DNA from: Qipengyuania flava
GTDB lineage: Bacteria; Pseudomonadota; Alphaproteobacteria; Sphingomonadales; Sphingomonadaceae
Direction: 5' to 3'
DNA: 64,000 nt
NCBI RefSeq assembly: GCF_011762005.1
Contig: NZ_JAASQU010000001.1
Location: 1,233,974 to 1,297,973 of the forward strand
In this document: positions 18,815 to 26,948 of the stretch, in pieces
How positions within the stretch are numbered: position 1 is the stretch's first letter
Layout of the letters: the number at the start of each line of letters is the position of its first letter
Program-made: the position numbers and the translations under genes
Notes under the pieces: model-generated
The model's input: only the letters and a program-made list of their open reading frames with translations
Databases searched by the model: none
What the model was told of the DNA's origin: nothing

Positions 18815-18841
18815 GCCGGCAAGGCTACGATCCTTGCCGGC
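18815..18841 (-). other. Strong stem-loop between SDR and crotonase genes
   Basis: GCCGGCAAGG (18815-18824) pairs perfectly with CCTTGCCGGC (18832-18841) around a 7-base loop. It starts 21 bases past the SDR stop codon in a 174-base gap. There is no following T-run on the minus strand, so it may be an RNA-stabilising or processing hairpin, or a Rho-independent terminator of poor type. Confidence 0.5.
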
Positions 18842-18862
18842 ACTCAGACGGTCGCGATGGGA

Positions 18863-19648
18863 TCACCGCGGCGCCATGCGAATGGCACCGTCGAGGCGCA
18901 CGTCCTCGCCGTTGAAATAGCCGGTTTCGATCATGCACATGGCAAGCTTGGCGTATTCTTCGGGCATGCCGAGACGCTTGGGGAACGGCACCGATGCGGC
19001 GAGCGCTTCCTTCACCTGCGGCGGCGCAGCGTTCATCAGCGGGGTTTCGAAAATGCCCGGCAGGATGGTGTTCACGCGGATACCTTCCTTCATCAGGTCG
19101 CGCGCGATCGGCAGCGTCATGCCGACGACGCCGCCCTTGGATGCCGAATAGGCCGCCTGGCCCATCTGGCCGTCTTCGGCAGCGACCGAGGCCGTGTTGA
19201 CGATCGCACCGCGATTGCCTTCTTCGGTCAGCGGGTCGAGCGTCATCATGCCCGCTGCCGACTTGGCGATGCAGCGGAAGGTGCCGATCAGATTGACCTG
19301 GATGACGAAGTCGAAGGCCGAGAGCGGGAAATGCTTGATCTCGCCGCTTTGCTTGTCGCGGCTGGCGGTTTTGATCGCATTGCCGATGCCCGCGCAGTTG
19401 ACGAGGATGCGCTCTTGCCCATGCGCCTCGCGCGCCTTCGCAAAGCCCGCATCGACGTCTTCGTCGCTCGTCACGTTGACCTTGCAGAAGATGCCGCCGA
19501 TGTCCTTGGCGACCGCTTCGCCCTTCTCTTCGTTCATGTCGAAGATGGCGACCTTCGCGCCCTTTGCGGCGAGCGCGCGTGCGGTGGCCTCGCCAAGACC
19601 CGAGGCGCCGCCGGTCACGACGGCGGGAGTGTTGCTGCTGACTTCCAT
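18863..19648 (-). CDS. SDR-family 3-hydroxyacyl-CoA dehydrogenase (HSD10-type)
   Basis: Short-chain dehydrogenase, 261 residues, with Rossmann motif GGASGLG (13-19), NCAG (84-87) and catalytic Ser154, Tyr167 and Lys171 (NTASVAAEDGQMGQAAYSAS). The wording DGQMGQAAYSASKGGVVGMT and the C-terminal block TPLMNAAPPQVKEALAASVP resemble type-2 3-hydroxyacyl-CoA dehydrogenase (HSD17B10). NAD-linked oxidation of 3-hydroxyacyl-CoA is inferred. The start at ATG 19648 follows GAGAGGAC. It is cotranscribed with the thiolase upstream and the crotonase downstream, giving successive beta-oxidation steps. Confidence 0.85.
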   Translation of the reverse strand: MEVSSNTPAVVTGGASGLGEATARALAAKGAKVAIFDMNEEKGEAVAKDIGGIFCKVNVTSDEDVDAGFAKAREAHGQERILVNCAGIGNAIKTASRDKQSGEIKHFPLSAFDFVIQVNLIGTFRCIAKSAAGMMTLDPLTEEGNRGAIVNTASVAAEDGQMGQAAYSASKGGVVGMTLPIARDLMKEGIRVNTILPGIFETPLMNAAPPQVKEALAASVPFPKRLGMPEEYAKLAMCMIETGYFNGEDVRLDGAIRMAPR

Positions 19649-19752
19649 GGATTGTCCTCTCGATTCGATGTCCGGCAACGCCGGATTGGGGTTCGGATGA
19701 ATGTGCCTAGCGGGTCGCGGCCCCGGCTTCCACCGGGACCGCACGCTCCGCC

Positions 19753-20925
19753 CTAAAGGGCTTCGACGATAGTGACGTTGGCGACTCCGCCGCCTTCGCA
19801 CATGGTCTGCAGCCCGTATTTCTTGCCGCGCGCCTTGAGCGCGTGAACCAGCGTGGCCATCAGCTTGGTGCCGCTGGCGCCCAGCGGGTGGCCCAGCGCG
19901 ATCGCGCCACCATTGACGTTGAGCTTGTCCGGATCGGCGCCCGTATGCTTGAGCCATGCGAGCGGAACGGGGGCGAAGGCCTCGTTGACCTCGTACAGGT
20001 CGATGTCGTTGATCGACATGCCCGCGCGCTGAAGCGCGCGATCGGTCGCGAACAGCGGTTCTTCGAGCATGATCACCGGGTCGCCCGCAGTGACGGTCAG
20101 ATTGTGGATCCGCGCCAGCGGGGTGAGGCCGTATTCCTTCAAGGCCTGCTCGCTCACCACCAGCACCGCGCTCGATCCGTCGCAGATCTGGCTGCTGCTC
20201 GCGGCGGTGATCCTGCCTTCGGGGCTGAGCAGCTTGACGCCCGCAATGCCTTCCAACGTGGCATCGAAGCGGATGCCCTCGTCCACCGTATGACACTCGG
20301 CACCCTCAGCGGTTTCGATGTCGACGCCGACGATTTCGTTCTCGAAGGCGCCCGACTTGGTCGCCGCGATCGCCTTCTCGTGGCTGGCCAGCGCGAAGCG
20401 GTCGAGATCGTCCTTGGAGAAACCGTGCTTCTGCGCGATCATCTCCGCACCCATGAACTGGCTCCACTGGATGCCGGGGTACTTCTCCTCGAGGCCGGGC
20501 GATTTGTAGTTACCCAGCCCTTCCTTCATGTGGAACATCGCGGTCGACCCCATCGGCACGCGGCTCATGCTTTCCACGCCGGCGGCAATGACCACGTCCT
20601 GCGTTCCGCTCATGACGGCCTGCGCAGCGAACTGGATCGCCTGCTGCGAAGAACCGCACTGGCGATCGATGGTGACCGCGGGCACGCCTTCGCCCAGATG
20701 TTTGCTGGCGAGTACCGCATTGCGCCCGACCTGCATCGCCTGCTCGCCGCCTTGACTGACACAGCCCATGACGACGTCGTCGATCGCCTTTGCTTCGAGC
20801 CCGCTGCGCTCCATCACCGCATCGAGCGATGTCGCGGCGAGATCGACCGGGTGTACTCCGGCAAGGCGGCCACCGCGGCGGCCGCCGGCAGTGCGGACGG
20901 CTTCGACGATATAGGCTTCGGGCAT
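19753..20925 (-). CDS. Acetyl-CoA C-acyltransferase (thiolase)
   Basis: Thiolase carrying out the last beta-oxidation step, splitting 3-ketoacyl-CoA. The nucleophile is Cys90 in TIDRQCGSSQQA; NGGAIALGHPLGASG supplies the catalytic His, and QTMCEGGG supplies the second Cys near the C-terminus. The start is placed at ATG 20925 (MPEAYIVEAVRT), the usual family start, with GAGGA just upstream; ATGs at 20931 and 20937 are in frame and possible. 390 residues. It is the promoter-proximal gene of the minus-strand acyl-CoA cluster, with a candidate operator about 35-65 bases upstream. Confidence 0.93.
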   Translation of the reverse strand: MPEAYIVEAVRTAGGRRGGRLAGVHPVDLAATSLDAVMERSGLEAKAIDDVVMGCVSQGGEQAMQVGRNAVLASKHLGEGVPAVTIDRQCGSSQQAIQFAAQAVMSGTQDVVIAAGVESMSRVPMGSTAMFHMKEGLGNYKSPGLEEKYPGIQWSQFMGAEMIAQKHGFSKDDLDRFALASHEKAIAATKSGAFENEIVGVDIETAEGAECHTVDEGIRFDATLEGIAGVKLLSPEGRITAASSSQICDGSSAVLVVSEQALKEYGLTPLARIHNLTVTAGDPVIMLEEPLFATDRALQRAGMSINDIDLYEVNEAFAPVPLAWLKHTGADPDKLNVNGGAIALGHPLGASGTKLMATLVHALKARGKKYGLQTMCEGGGVANVTIVEAL

Positions 20926-20937
20926 CGGCATCCTCAT

Positions 20938-21274
20938 TATAGGTTTCTAAACAGGACCGTTTGCGTAAGCCCACCTTACGTAAACGTCAAGCGATCCGCG
21001 CGGCTTTGTTTTCCCGATGTCTCGAACGGCGCCGCAGACGCGCAATTTCCGCCAAGCAGGAGGTGTGACCTGCGCACCACACCTTCAGCCTCAAACCTGC
21101 CAAAATGTAACAAAAGCTTTGCATTCGGCGCGTCCCTAAAGGCACATGCCAGCTTCCACTGGAGGGAGTGGATATGCTTTTCGTCGATTGACGATTGCGG
21201 ATGTCACATCCCTCCCAGGGGTTCCTTGGAGATCCGACCTCAGGGGTCGGTCGATCAATAGAGGGATTAACAGA
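20938..21274. other. Divergent intergenic region, thiolase / TonB-dependent receptor
   Basis: About 337 bases holding the candidate operator near its left end. The right part (21150-21274) is probably the receptor leader; it contains short C/G-rich repeats such as GACCTCAGGGGTCGGTC but no riboswitch or small ORF that I can recognise. Confidence 0.5.
20959..20990 (-). promoter_or_regulatory. Candidate operator upstream of the thiolase gene
   Basis: An inverted repeat with half-sites GTTTGCGTAAG (20959-20969) and CTTACGTAAAC (20975-20985), matching at 10 of 11 positions around a 5-base spacer. It overlaps TTACGTAAACGTCAA (20976-20990), which resembles ACGT-rich operators of regulators of acyl-CoA and branched-chain degradation such as LiuR (from memory). 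The position upstream of the thiolase suits control of that operon. The protein that binds it is not identified. Confidence 0.5.
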
Positions 21275-24274
21275 GTGAAACTCCACACCTACTTCAAAGC
21301 AAGTGCGGCACCCGCTGCCCTTGGCCTTGCCCTGCTTTCGCAGCCGGCAATGGCCCAGGTCGGTCCTGCCGACGAAGCGACCGTCGACGATCCGACGGCA
21401 ACCTCGACGGGGGCGATCGTCGTTACCGGTTCGCGTATCGCGCGTCCCGATGTCGACAGCGCCAGCCCGGTCACCGTCGTCGGTGCGGCCGAAGTCGCCG
21501 ACACCGGTACGGTCCGCGTCGAAGATCTGGTCAACTCGCTGCCGCAGGTTGTCGGCGGCCAGAACGCCTTCATCGCCAACGGCGCTTCGGGTACGGCCAC
21601 GGTCGACCTTCGCGGTCTCGGCACGTCGCGTACGCTGGTTCTGATCAACGGCCGCCGCCTGCAGCCGGGCGATCCTGGCCTTCCGGCAGCCGACCTTAAC
21701 CAGATCCCGGCTTCGCTCATCGAGCGCGTCGAAGTTCTGACCGGTGGTGCTTCGGCAACCTACGGTGCCGACGCTGTGGCCGGTGTTGTCAACTTCGTCA
21801 TGGACACCGACTTCGAAGGCGTTCGTCTCGATGCGACCTATGGCTTCTACCAGCACGACAACGGCACCAGCCAGATCGTTACCGATGCTGGCGATTCGAT
21901 CCTCGACCGGAACGCAGCACGCGGTTTCACTCCGCCCAGTGGCAATGACGTCGGCGGTTCGCAGTACAATGTCGAACTGACGCTCGGCGCTTCGTTCGAC
22001 GATGGCCGCGGCCACGTCACCGGCTATGTCGGCTATCGTGAAGTAGACGCGCTGCTTCTCGGCGACCGCGACTATTCGTTCTGCGCACTCACCGGTTTCG
22101 GCAGCTGCGGCGGTTCGTCGAACGCGATCAATGCGACCGTCACCGATGCGTTCTTCAACTACACCTTCACCACGGGCCCGACCCTGGTGGCGGATGGTTC
22201 GGACAACTTCGGCGCACCGTTCGAAGCGTACAACTACAACCCGATCAACCACTTCCAGCGTCCTGACACTCGTTACACCGCAGGCTTCTTTGCGGACTAC
22301 GAGATCTCGCCGGCAGTTACGGCCTATGCCGAGTTCATGTTCATGGACGACCGCTCGCAGGCCCAGATCGCTCAGTCGGGTACCTTCTTCGCCGAAGCCT
22401 ACAACATCTCGTGCGACAGCCCGCTGTTCAACGATGCACAGGGCGACTATCTGTGCGGCCTGATCGACGGCAACGCCGACTCGGGTGACACGGTCGTCGA
22501 CGGCATCATCCCGCTGTACATCGGTAAGCGTAACGTCGAAGGCGGTCCGCGTTTCGACGACCTGCGTCACACGGCTTATCGCCTTGTCGCCGGTCTTCGT
22601 GGCCCGGTTACCGACTCGATCCGTTACGATGCGTCGATCCAGTACGGCACGACGATCTTCCAGCAGAAGTACAACAACGACTTCTCGGTTTCGCGTCTGC
22701 GTAATGCCCTTCAGGCAACCATCGACCCCGACACCGGCGACGTTGTCTGCCAGTCGGTGCTCGACGGTTCGGATCCGAACTGCCAGGTCTACAACCCGTT
22801 CCAGGGTTCGGGCATTGTTGCCAGCGGCGATCCGCGTGACGGCATCACCCAGGCAGCCATCGACTACGTCAGCATTCCGCTGCTTTCGACCGGTGAAGTC
22901 GAAGAAGTCATCGCCAACGCATATCTCGCAGGCGATCTGGTTTCGATCGGCAACAGCACGCCGATCGGCTTCGTCCTCGGTGCCGAGTATCGTGAAGAGC
23001 TGATTTCGACCCGCAACGACGCTGGCTTCCAGACGCAGGACGGTGCCGGCCAGGGTAGCCCGCAGCTTGACGTGTTCGGTAAGTTCGACGTCAAGGAAGT
23101 CTTCGGCGAACTTCGTATTCCGATCATCGAAGACAGCTTCGTGGACCTGCTGGCCCTCGAACTCGGCTATCGCTACTCGGACTACAGCACGGGTGCATCG
23201 ACCGACACGTACAAGATCATCGGCGAGTTCGCTCCCGTCGACTGGCTCAAGTTCCGTGGCGGCTACAACCGCGCTGTCCGCGCCCCGAACATCCTGAACC
23301 TGTTCGCACCGAACCGGATTGCGCTGTTCTCGGGCAACGATCCCTGCGCAGGTGCCACCCCGGTTTACTCGCAGGCACAGTGTGTGAACCTCGGTGTTCC
23401 CACCAACCGTTATGGTAGCGTTCCGGTCAGCCCCGCTGGCCAGTACAACCAGTTCATCGGCGGTAACCCGGACGTTGAGCCCGAAAAGGCCGATACCTAC
23501 ACCGTGGGTATGGTCGTCGAGCCTGACGCTTTCATTCCGGGCTTCGTGATGGCTGTCGACTACTACGACATCAGTATCGACAATGCGATCTCGACCATCG
23601 GTGCGCAGACCACCATCAACCAGTGCGGTATCACCGGCGATGCGTTGTTCTGTGACAATGTGAACCGTGCCCCGGGCAGCCTCGCGCTGTGGGTCAATGG
23701 CGGTTTCGTCAACAACACCACGCTGAACATCGGTGGTGTGGAAACGAGCGGTGTCGACATCTCGGCTTCGTACAACCGTTCGATCGGCGCAGGCCGTCTG
23801 AACCTGTCGTTCAATGGCTCGTGGCTCAACGACTTCACGATCGACACCGGCATCAGCACGGCAAACACCGACGGTCGTTTCGACTGCACCGGCTACCACG
23901 GTAACAACTGTGGCACGCCGCTGCCCGAATGGCGTCACCAGATGCGTCTGGGTTACACCTTCGACTTCGGCTTTGGTGCGTCGATCCGCTGGCGTCACTT
24001 CGGCGCTGTCGATTGGGATCAGCGCAGCAGCGATGCCGATCTGGGTACGGGTGCGGCAGCTTCGGTTGGCGACATCGGTGACCAGAACTACTTCGACCTG
24101 ACGCTGTCGTATGACCTCGACCCGGTCATGCTGCGCTTCGGCGTCAACAACCTGTTCGACAAGGAACCGCCGATCATCGCCAGCAACTACGGTGGCACCA
24201 ACGGCAACACCTATGTCGAAACCTATGACCCGGTCGGTCGTCGCATCTTCATGAGCGCGACCCTCCAGTTCTAA
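21275..24274 (+). CDS. TonB-dependent receptor (Oar-like), first of two paralogues
   Basis: Outer-membrane beta-barrel for energised substrate uptake, 999 residues. A signal peptide (HTYFKASAAPAALGLALLSQ, cleavage after AMA) follows a GTG start at 21275 with GAGGGA upstream; an in-frame ATG at 21146 would precede the signal with unrelated residues. The TonB box region is IVVTGSRIARPD. The plug has LRGLGTSRTLVLINGRRL and IERVEVLTGGASATYGADAV, and the barrel ends in the usual aromatic residue (ATLQF). The substrate is unknown. Codon use is strongly biased to C/G-ending plus GTT/CGT, suggesting high expression. A strong terminator follows. Confidence 0.9.
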   Translation: MKLHTYFKASAAPAALGLALLSQPAMAQVGPADEATVDDPTATSTGAIVVTGSRIARPDVDSASPVTVVGAAEVADTGTVRVEDLVNSLPQVVGGQNAFIANGASGTATVDLRGLGTSRTLVLINGRRLQPGDPGLPAADLNQIPASLIERVEVLTGGASATYGADAVAGVVNFVMDTDFEGVRLDATYGFYQHDNGTSQIVTDAGDSILDRNAARGFTPPSGNDVGGSQYNVELTLGASFDDGRGHVTGYVGYREVDALLLGDRDYSFCALTGFGSCGGSSNAINATVTDAFFNYTFTTGPTLVADGSDNFGAPFEAYNYNPINHFQRPDTRYTAGFFADYEISPAVTAYAEFMFMDDRSQAQIAQSGTFFAEAYNISCDSPLFNDAQGDYLCGLIDGNADSGDTVVDGIIPLYIGKRNVEGGPRFDDLRHTAYRLVAGLRGPVTDSIRYDASIQYGTTIFQQKYNNDFSVSRLRNALQATIDPDTGDVVCQSVLDGSDPNCQVYNPFQGSGIVASGDPRDGITQAAIDYVSIPLLSTGEVEEVIANAYLAGDLVSIGNSTPIGFVLGAEYREELISTRNDAGFQTQDGAGQGSPQLDVFGKFDVKEVFGELRIPIIEDSFVDLLALELGYRYSDYSTGASTDTYKIIGEFAPVDWLKFRGGYNRAVRAPNILNLFAPNRIALFSGNDPCAGATPVYSQAQCVNLGVPTNRYGSVPVSPAGQYNQFIGGNPDVEPEKADTYTVGMVVEPDAFIPGFVMAVDYYDISIDNAISTIGAQTTINQCGITGDALFCDNVNRAPGSLALWVNGGFVNNTTLNIGGVETSGVDISASYNRSIGAGRLNLSFNGSWLNDFTIDTGISTANTDGRFDCTGYHGNNCGTPLPEWRHQMRLGYTFDFGFGASIRWRHFGAVDWDQRSSDADLGTGAAASVGDIGDQNYFDLTLSYDLDPVMLRFGVNNLFDKEPPIIASNYGGTNGNTYVETYDPVGRRIFMSATLQF

Positions 24275-24297
24275 GCTTCGGCTTCACGAACACATGG

Positions 24298-24327
24298 AAA
24301 GGCGGGCTTCGGCCCGCCTTTCTTTTT
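24298..24327 (+). terminator. Rho-independent terminator after the first TonB receptor
   Basis: AAAGGCGGGC, loop TTCG, GCCCGCCTTT, then CTTTTT: a 10-base-pair stem with a T-run, 23 bases after the receptor stop. Confidence 0.92.
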
Positions 24328-24428
24328 GCCTATCCCGCGTCTGTTGCAGAGAAACAGGCAGCCGTTTGAAACGAGCCCGGAAAGGGGCACGGAAGCACGA
24401 TCAGTTTTATCGATCAGCTCGGCGGGGC

Positions 24429-26225
24429 TCAGCCGAGTTCAGCGTCGAAAGCTACCGTCAGTCGTTCACCTGCGGAAAACGGCCGCGTCCCATGCCACGC
24501 CCACGACGGGAACAGGGCCAGCATGCCTTCTTCCGGCCGCACGAGACGGACCGGCTCCCAATCGAGACCGAATTCGCGCGGAGCCTCTCCCACGAACAGC
24601 CAGCCATCTTCGGGGCCTTCGCCCAGGCCATCTCCGCTACCGAGAGTTTGGGGCAAGGCGATATAGCAGGCCGAGCTCACGTCACCGCGATTATGGATGT
24701 GTGCGACGTGATACCCCGAGCTCTGCAGGCGGACCGACCACGATCCGGTAAAGCGGCGAACTTCGCGCGGCAATGAAAGCCAGGGGTGCTTCGGATCGTG
24801 CGGTGGAAGCTGTGCGAGATACTCGGCAACGGCGTCTGCGATCGCATTGCGGAGTTCATCGATTTCGGGAGACATCCGGGCAAACAACATGCCGTCGGTC
24901 TGTGTTCCGCCCCGCAACGACTGTTCGAGTGGTTGCTGCCGTGCGCTGTGAACTCGTCGCAAATACTCTGCGAGCGCACCGAGGTCGCGAACCCGCCCGC
25001 CGATATCCAACGTTCCTACCAGCGCGCCGTGACGTTCGAGCCAGTGCCAGCGCTCGGGATCGCTGCCTCGCCATGCAAGTGAAAGGTAGGGCAAGATGTC
25101 CCGCGCATGCCCTGCCCTGAGGAGTTTCTGTCCGAGCCGCGAAAGCTCGTCCCAGCGGTGCATCCGGGCCAGCCAACGCGCTCGCAGCAAGTCTGCCCCG
25201 GTATCTCCATGGCGTGCGATCGCATCGAAGATATCCGCATGTGCGGCAAAATCATCCGCTTCGCACGCCGCCCTTGCGGTCATCAACTCGACCTCGCACC
25301 GGTCGCCGAGCGCGACCCGCGCGCGCCGCGCGATCTCCATGGCCGCAGCAGGATTGCGATGCCGTTCGGCCAGACGCGCATATTCGCCCCACACGGCAGC
25401 GGGGCAGCCGGGTCTCGCCACAGCATCGGCGAAGCCGGCAAGCGGATCACCTTCGAGCGCGGCTTCCCATCGGATCTGCGCGCGCGCGTGGAGCGCATCG
25501 ATGTTGAACGGCTCCGCGCCGATGACCTGGCCCAGCACGCGGTCGGCGTCGTGACTGCGCCGTTCGGCGTGGAGCGCCGCGGCATATTTGACCGCCAGCC
25601 CCATGTCCCTCGGGACCGCCGCAAGCGCGCGATTGAAATGCGCGAGACTGGACCTGCCCGAATCGAATTCGGCATAGGCGCGGACGGACAGCGCCATCGC
25701 ATCGTTGGGCGCCCGCGCGAGAACGTGCTCGCTAGCCCTTATTGCCGGCCCGGTGGCAAATTCCTCGCGTTCGAGAAGCGCCAGATTTCGCCACGAACGA
25801 AGATGCTCGGGATTTGCCGCAGCAAGTCGGCGAAGGTCGTCGAGCGCATTCGGTCGACCCAGCCGGCGATGACGCAAGATGGCGAGGTCGATCGCCGCAT
25901 CGACCAGGCCGGGCTCCAGCTTCAAAGACTTGGTGTAGGCTTTTTCCGCCTCTTCGAAACGGTGTGCATCGTCCAGCGCACTGGCATATTCGGCCCACAG
26001 CGGCGCGTCGCGCGATGCGGTTCGCAGCGCCTTTTCGAGCAGTTTGGCCGCTCCACGGGGATCGCCTTCCGCGCGTGCCAGTCGCGCCGCGAGGTAAAGC
26101 ACCGTCTTGTCGCGCGGCAGCGCCTTGCGCAGCGGGGTCAGCGCGGAGCGCGCGTCCTTCAACCGGCCTTGTTGCAGCGCCGCTTGCGCCACCTGCAGCG
26201 CCCTTTGCGCGCTGGCGATGTCCAT
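24429..26225 (-). CDS. TPR protein with C-terminal 2OG-Fe(II) oxygenase domain
   Basis: 598 residues. About residues 1-380 are tetratricopeptide-like helical repeats (for example ALQQGRLKDARSALTPLRKA, RFEEAEKAYTKSLKLEPG, DAMALSVRAYAEFDSGRSSL). Residues about 480-598 look like a putative 2-oxoglutarate/iron oxygenase: HVAHIHNRGDVSSACYIALP gives a His-x-His/Asp-type metal site, and LFPSWAWHGTRPFSAGERLT gives the distal His and the 2OG-binding Arg. No signal peptide. The hydroxylation target is unknown; proteins of this kind are frequent near TonB receptors in sphingomonads (from memory). The start at ATG 26225 overlaps the stop of the upstream gene (ATGA). Confidence 0.78.
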   Translation of the reverse strand: MDIASAQRALQVAQAALQQGRLKDARSALTPLRKALPRDKTVLYLAARLARAEGDPRGAAKLLEKALRTASRDAPLWAEYASALDDAHRFEEAEKAYTKSLKLEPGLVDAAIDLAILRHRRLGRPNALDDLRRLAAANPEHLRSWRNLALLEREEFATGPAIRASEHVLARAPNDAMALSVRAYAEFDSGRSSLAHFNRALAAVPRDMGLAVKYAAALHAERRSHDADRVLGQVIGAEPFNIDALHARAQIRWEAALEGDPLAGFADAVARPGCPAAVWGEYARLAERHRNPAAAMEIARRARVALGDRCEVELMTARAACEADDFAAHADIFDAIARHGDTGADLLRARWLARMHRWDELSRLGQKLLRAGHARDILPYLSLAWRGSDPERWHWLERHGALVGTLDIGGRVRDLGALAEYLRRVHSARQQPLEQSLRGGTQTDGMLFARMSPEIDELRNAIADAVAEYLAQLPPHDPKHPWLSLPREVRRFTGSWSVRLQSSGYHVAHIHNRGDVSSACYIALPQTLGSGDGLGEGPEDGWLFVGEAPREFGLDWEPVRLVRPEEGMLALFPSWAWHGTRPFSAGERLTVAFDAELG

Positions 26226-26698
26226 CAATCGATGCGCTTGACGCCGCGCCAGCCCCGCTTGCCCGCAATCGACAGTTTGAAAGTCCCCAAGGCACCCCTT
26301 TCGATGGTTACCTGCTCGCCCGGCTGGAAGAAGCCATAACGCAGCGATCCCGAACTCTTCGCCTCCCACACGCTTCCATTGTCGAGTTGGAAACGGAGGA
26401 TGTTGTATGTCTGATTGAAGTCGACATGCGTGATCGTGCCGGTGAAATCATCGGCTACGTCCTGCTGGTCGGCAGCGAGATTGCCGAAATTGTCGCGCTG
26501 CAACTCCTGGCGCTCGGCCTCCGCGACTTCGTCCACTCCGAATATCGCGTCCATTGCTTCGTCGAAACATTCGAGCCGCTGTGACTTGCGCTCAATCTCG
26601 CGACATTGCAGCAAGCGCGCGTCATTGCCTGTTTCCTGAGCGCCAACCCCGACGGGTACGGCCAGAACAATGGCCGCGAGACCAATGAGACGCTTCAT
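26225..26698 (-). CDS. Secreted small protein of unknown function
   Basis: 157 residues with a clear signal peptide (KRLIGLAAIVLAVPVGVGAQ, cleavage about 20). The mature part starts with a two-cysteine helix, CREIERKSQRLECFDEAMD, a pattern seen in several periplasmic proteins. A C-terminal beta-rich section follows (FTGTITHVDFNQTYNILRFQ, GFFQPGEQVTIERGALGTFK) that reads like a small OB- or SH3-like barrel. No named family recognised. It is translationally coupled to the downstream TPR-oxygenase gene and divergent from the second TonB receptor by 250 bases. Confidence 0.72.
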   Translation of the reverse strand: MKRLIGLAAIVLAVPVGVGAQETGNDARLLQCREIERKSQRLECFDEAMDAIFGVDEVAEAERQELQRDNFGNLAADQQDVADDFTGTITHVDFNQTYNILRFQLDNGSVWEAKSSGSLRYGFFQPGEQVTIERGALGTFKLSIAGKRGWRGVKRID

Positions 26699-26948
26699 TG
26701 TTTGCTTCCCTCTTCCGGAACCGGCCCAAATGGCCGCGTTCCAACCTAACAGATTGTCATTCCCTCACAAGACGATGGCTCCGAATTCCACCGTGCACTT
26801 CGCCATTCGGTAGTGTTGCAGAAAAATGACACTCAGATAAGCAATTACCCGTAGACGACCAAATTCGACGAACGACCATTGCGGGACTCATGCCCGCGCG
26901 CCCAATGGGCCCCGTGCAATATCGCACAGGTCGCAAATCAGGGAATAC

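Noticed and set aside
17834-19756. A 640-codon plus-strand open frame across the crotonase and SDR genes
   Set aside because: It runs antisense over two well-supported genes and their intergenic hairpin; translation shows no family motif.
20987-23998. A 1003-codon open frame on the minus strand, antisense to the first TonB-dependent receptor
   Set aside because: It is a shadow of the receptor's codon bias (few codons whose complement makes a stop). The translation is rich in Arg, Val, Asp and Thr without hydrophobic pattern or any recognisable motif, and there is no ribosome site.
26699-26948. Small RNA or regulatory element in the gap between the secreted protein and second TonB receptor
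   Set aside because: Only short interrupted inverted repeats (for example GGAAC and GTTCC around GGCC) were found, with no terminator or conserved structure to support an RNA gene.
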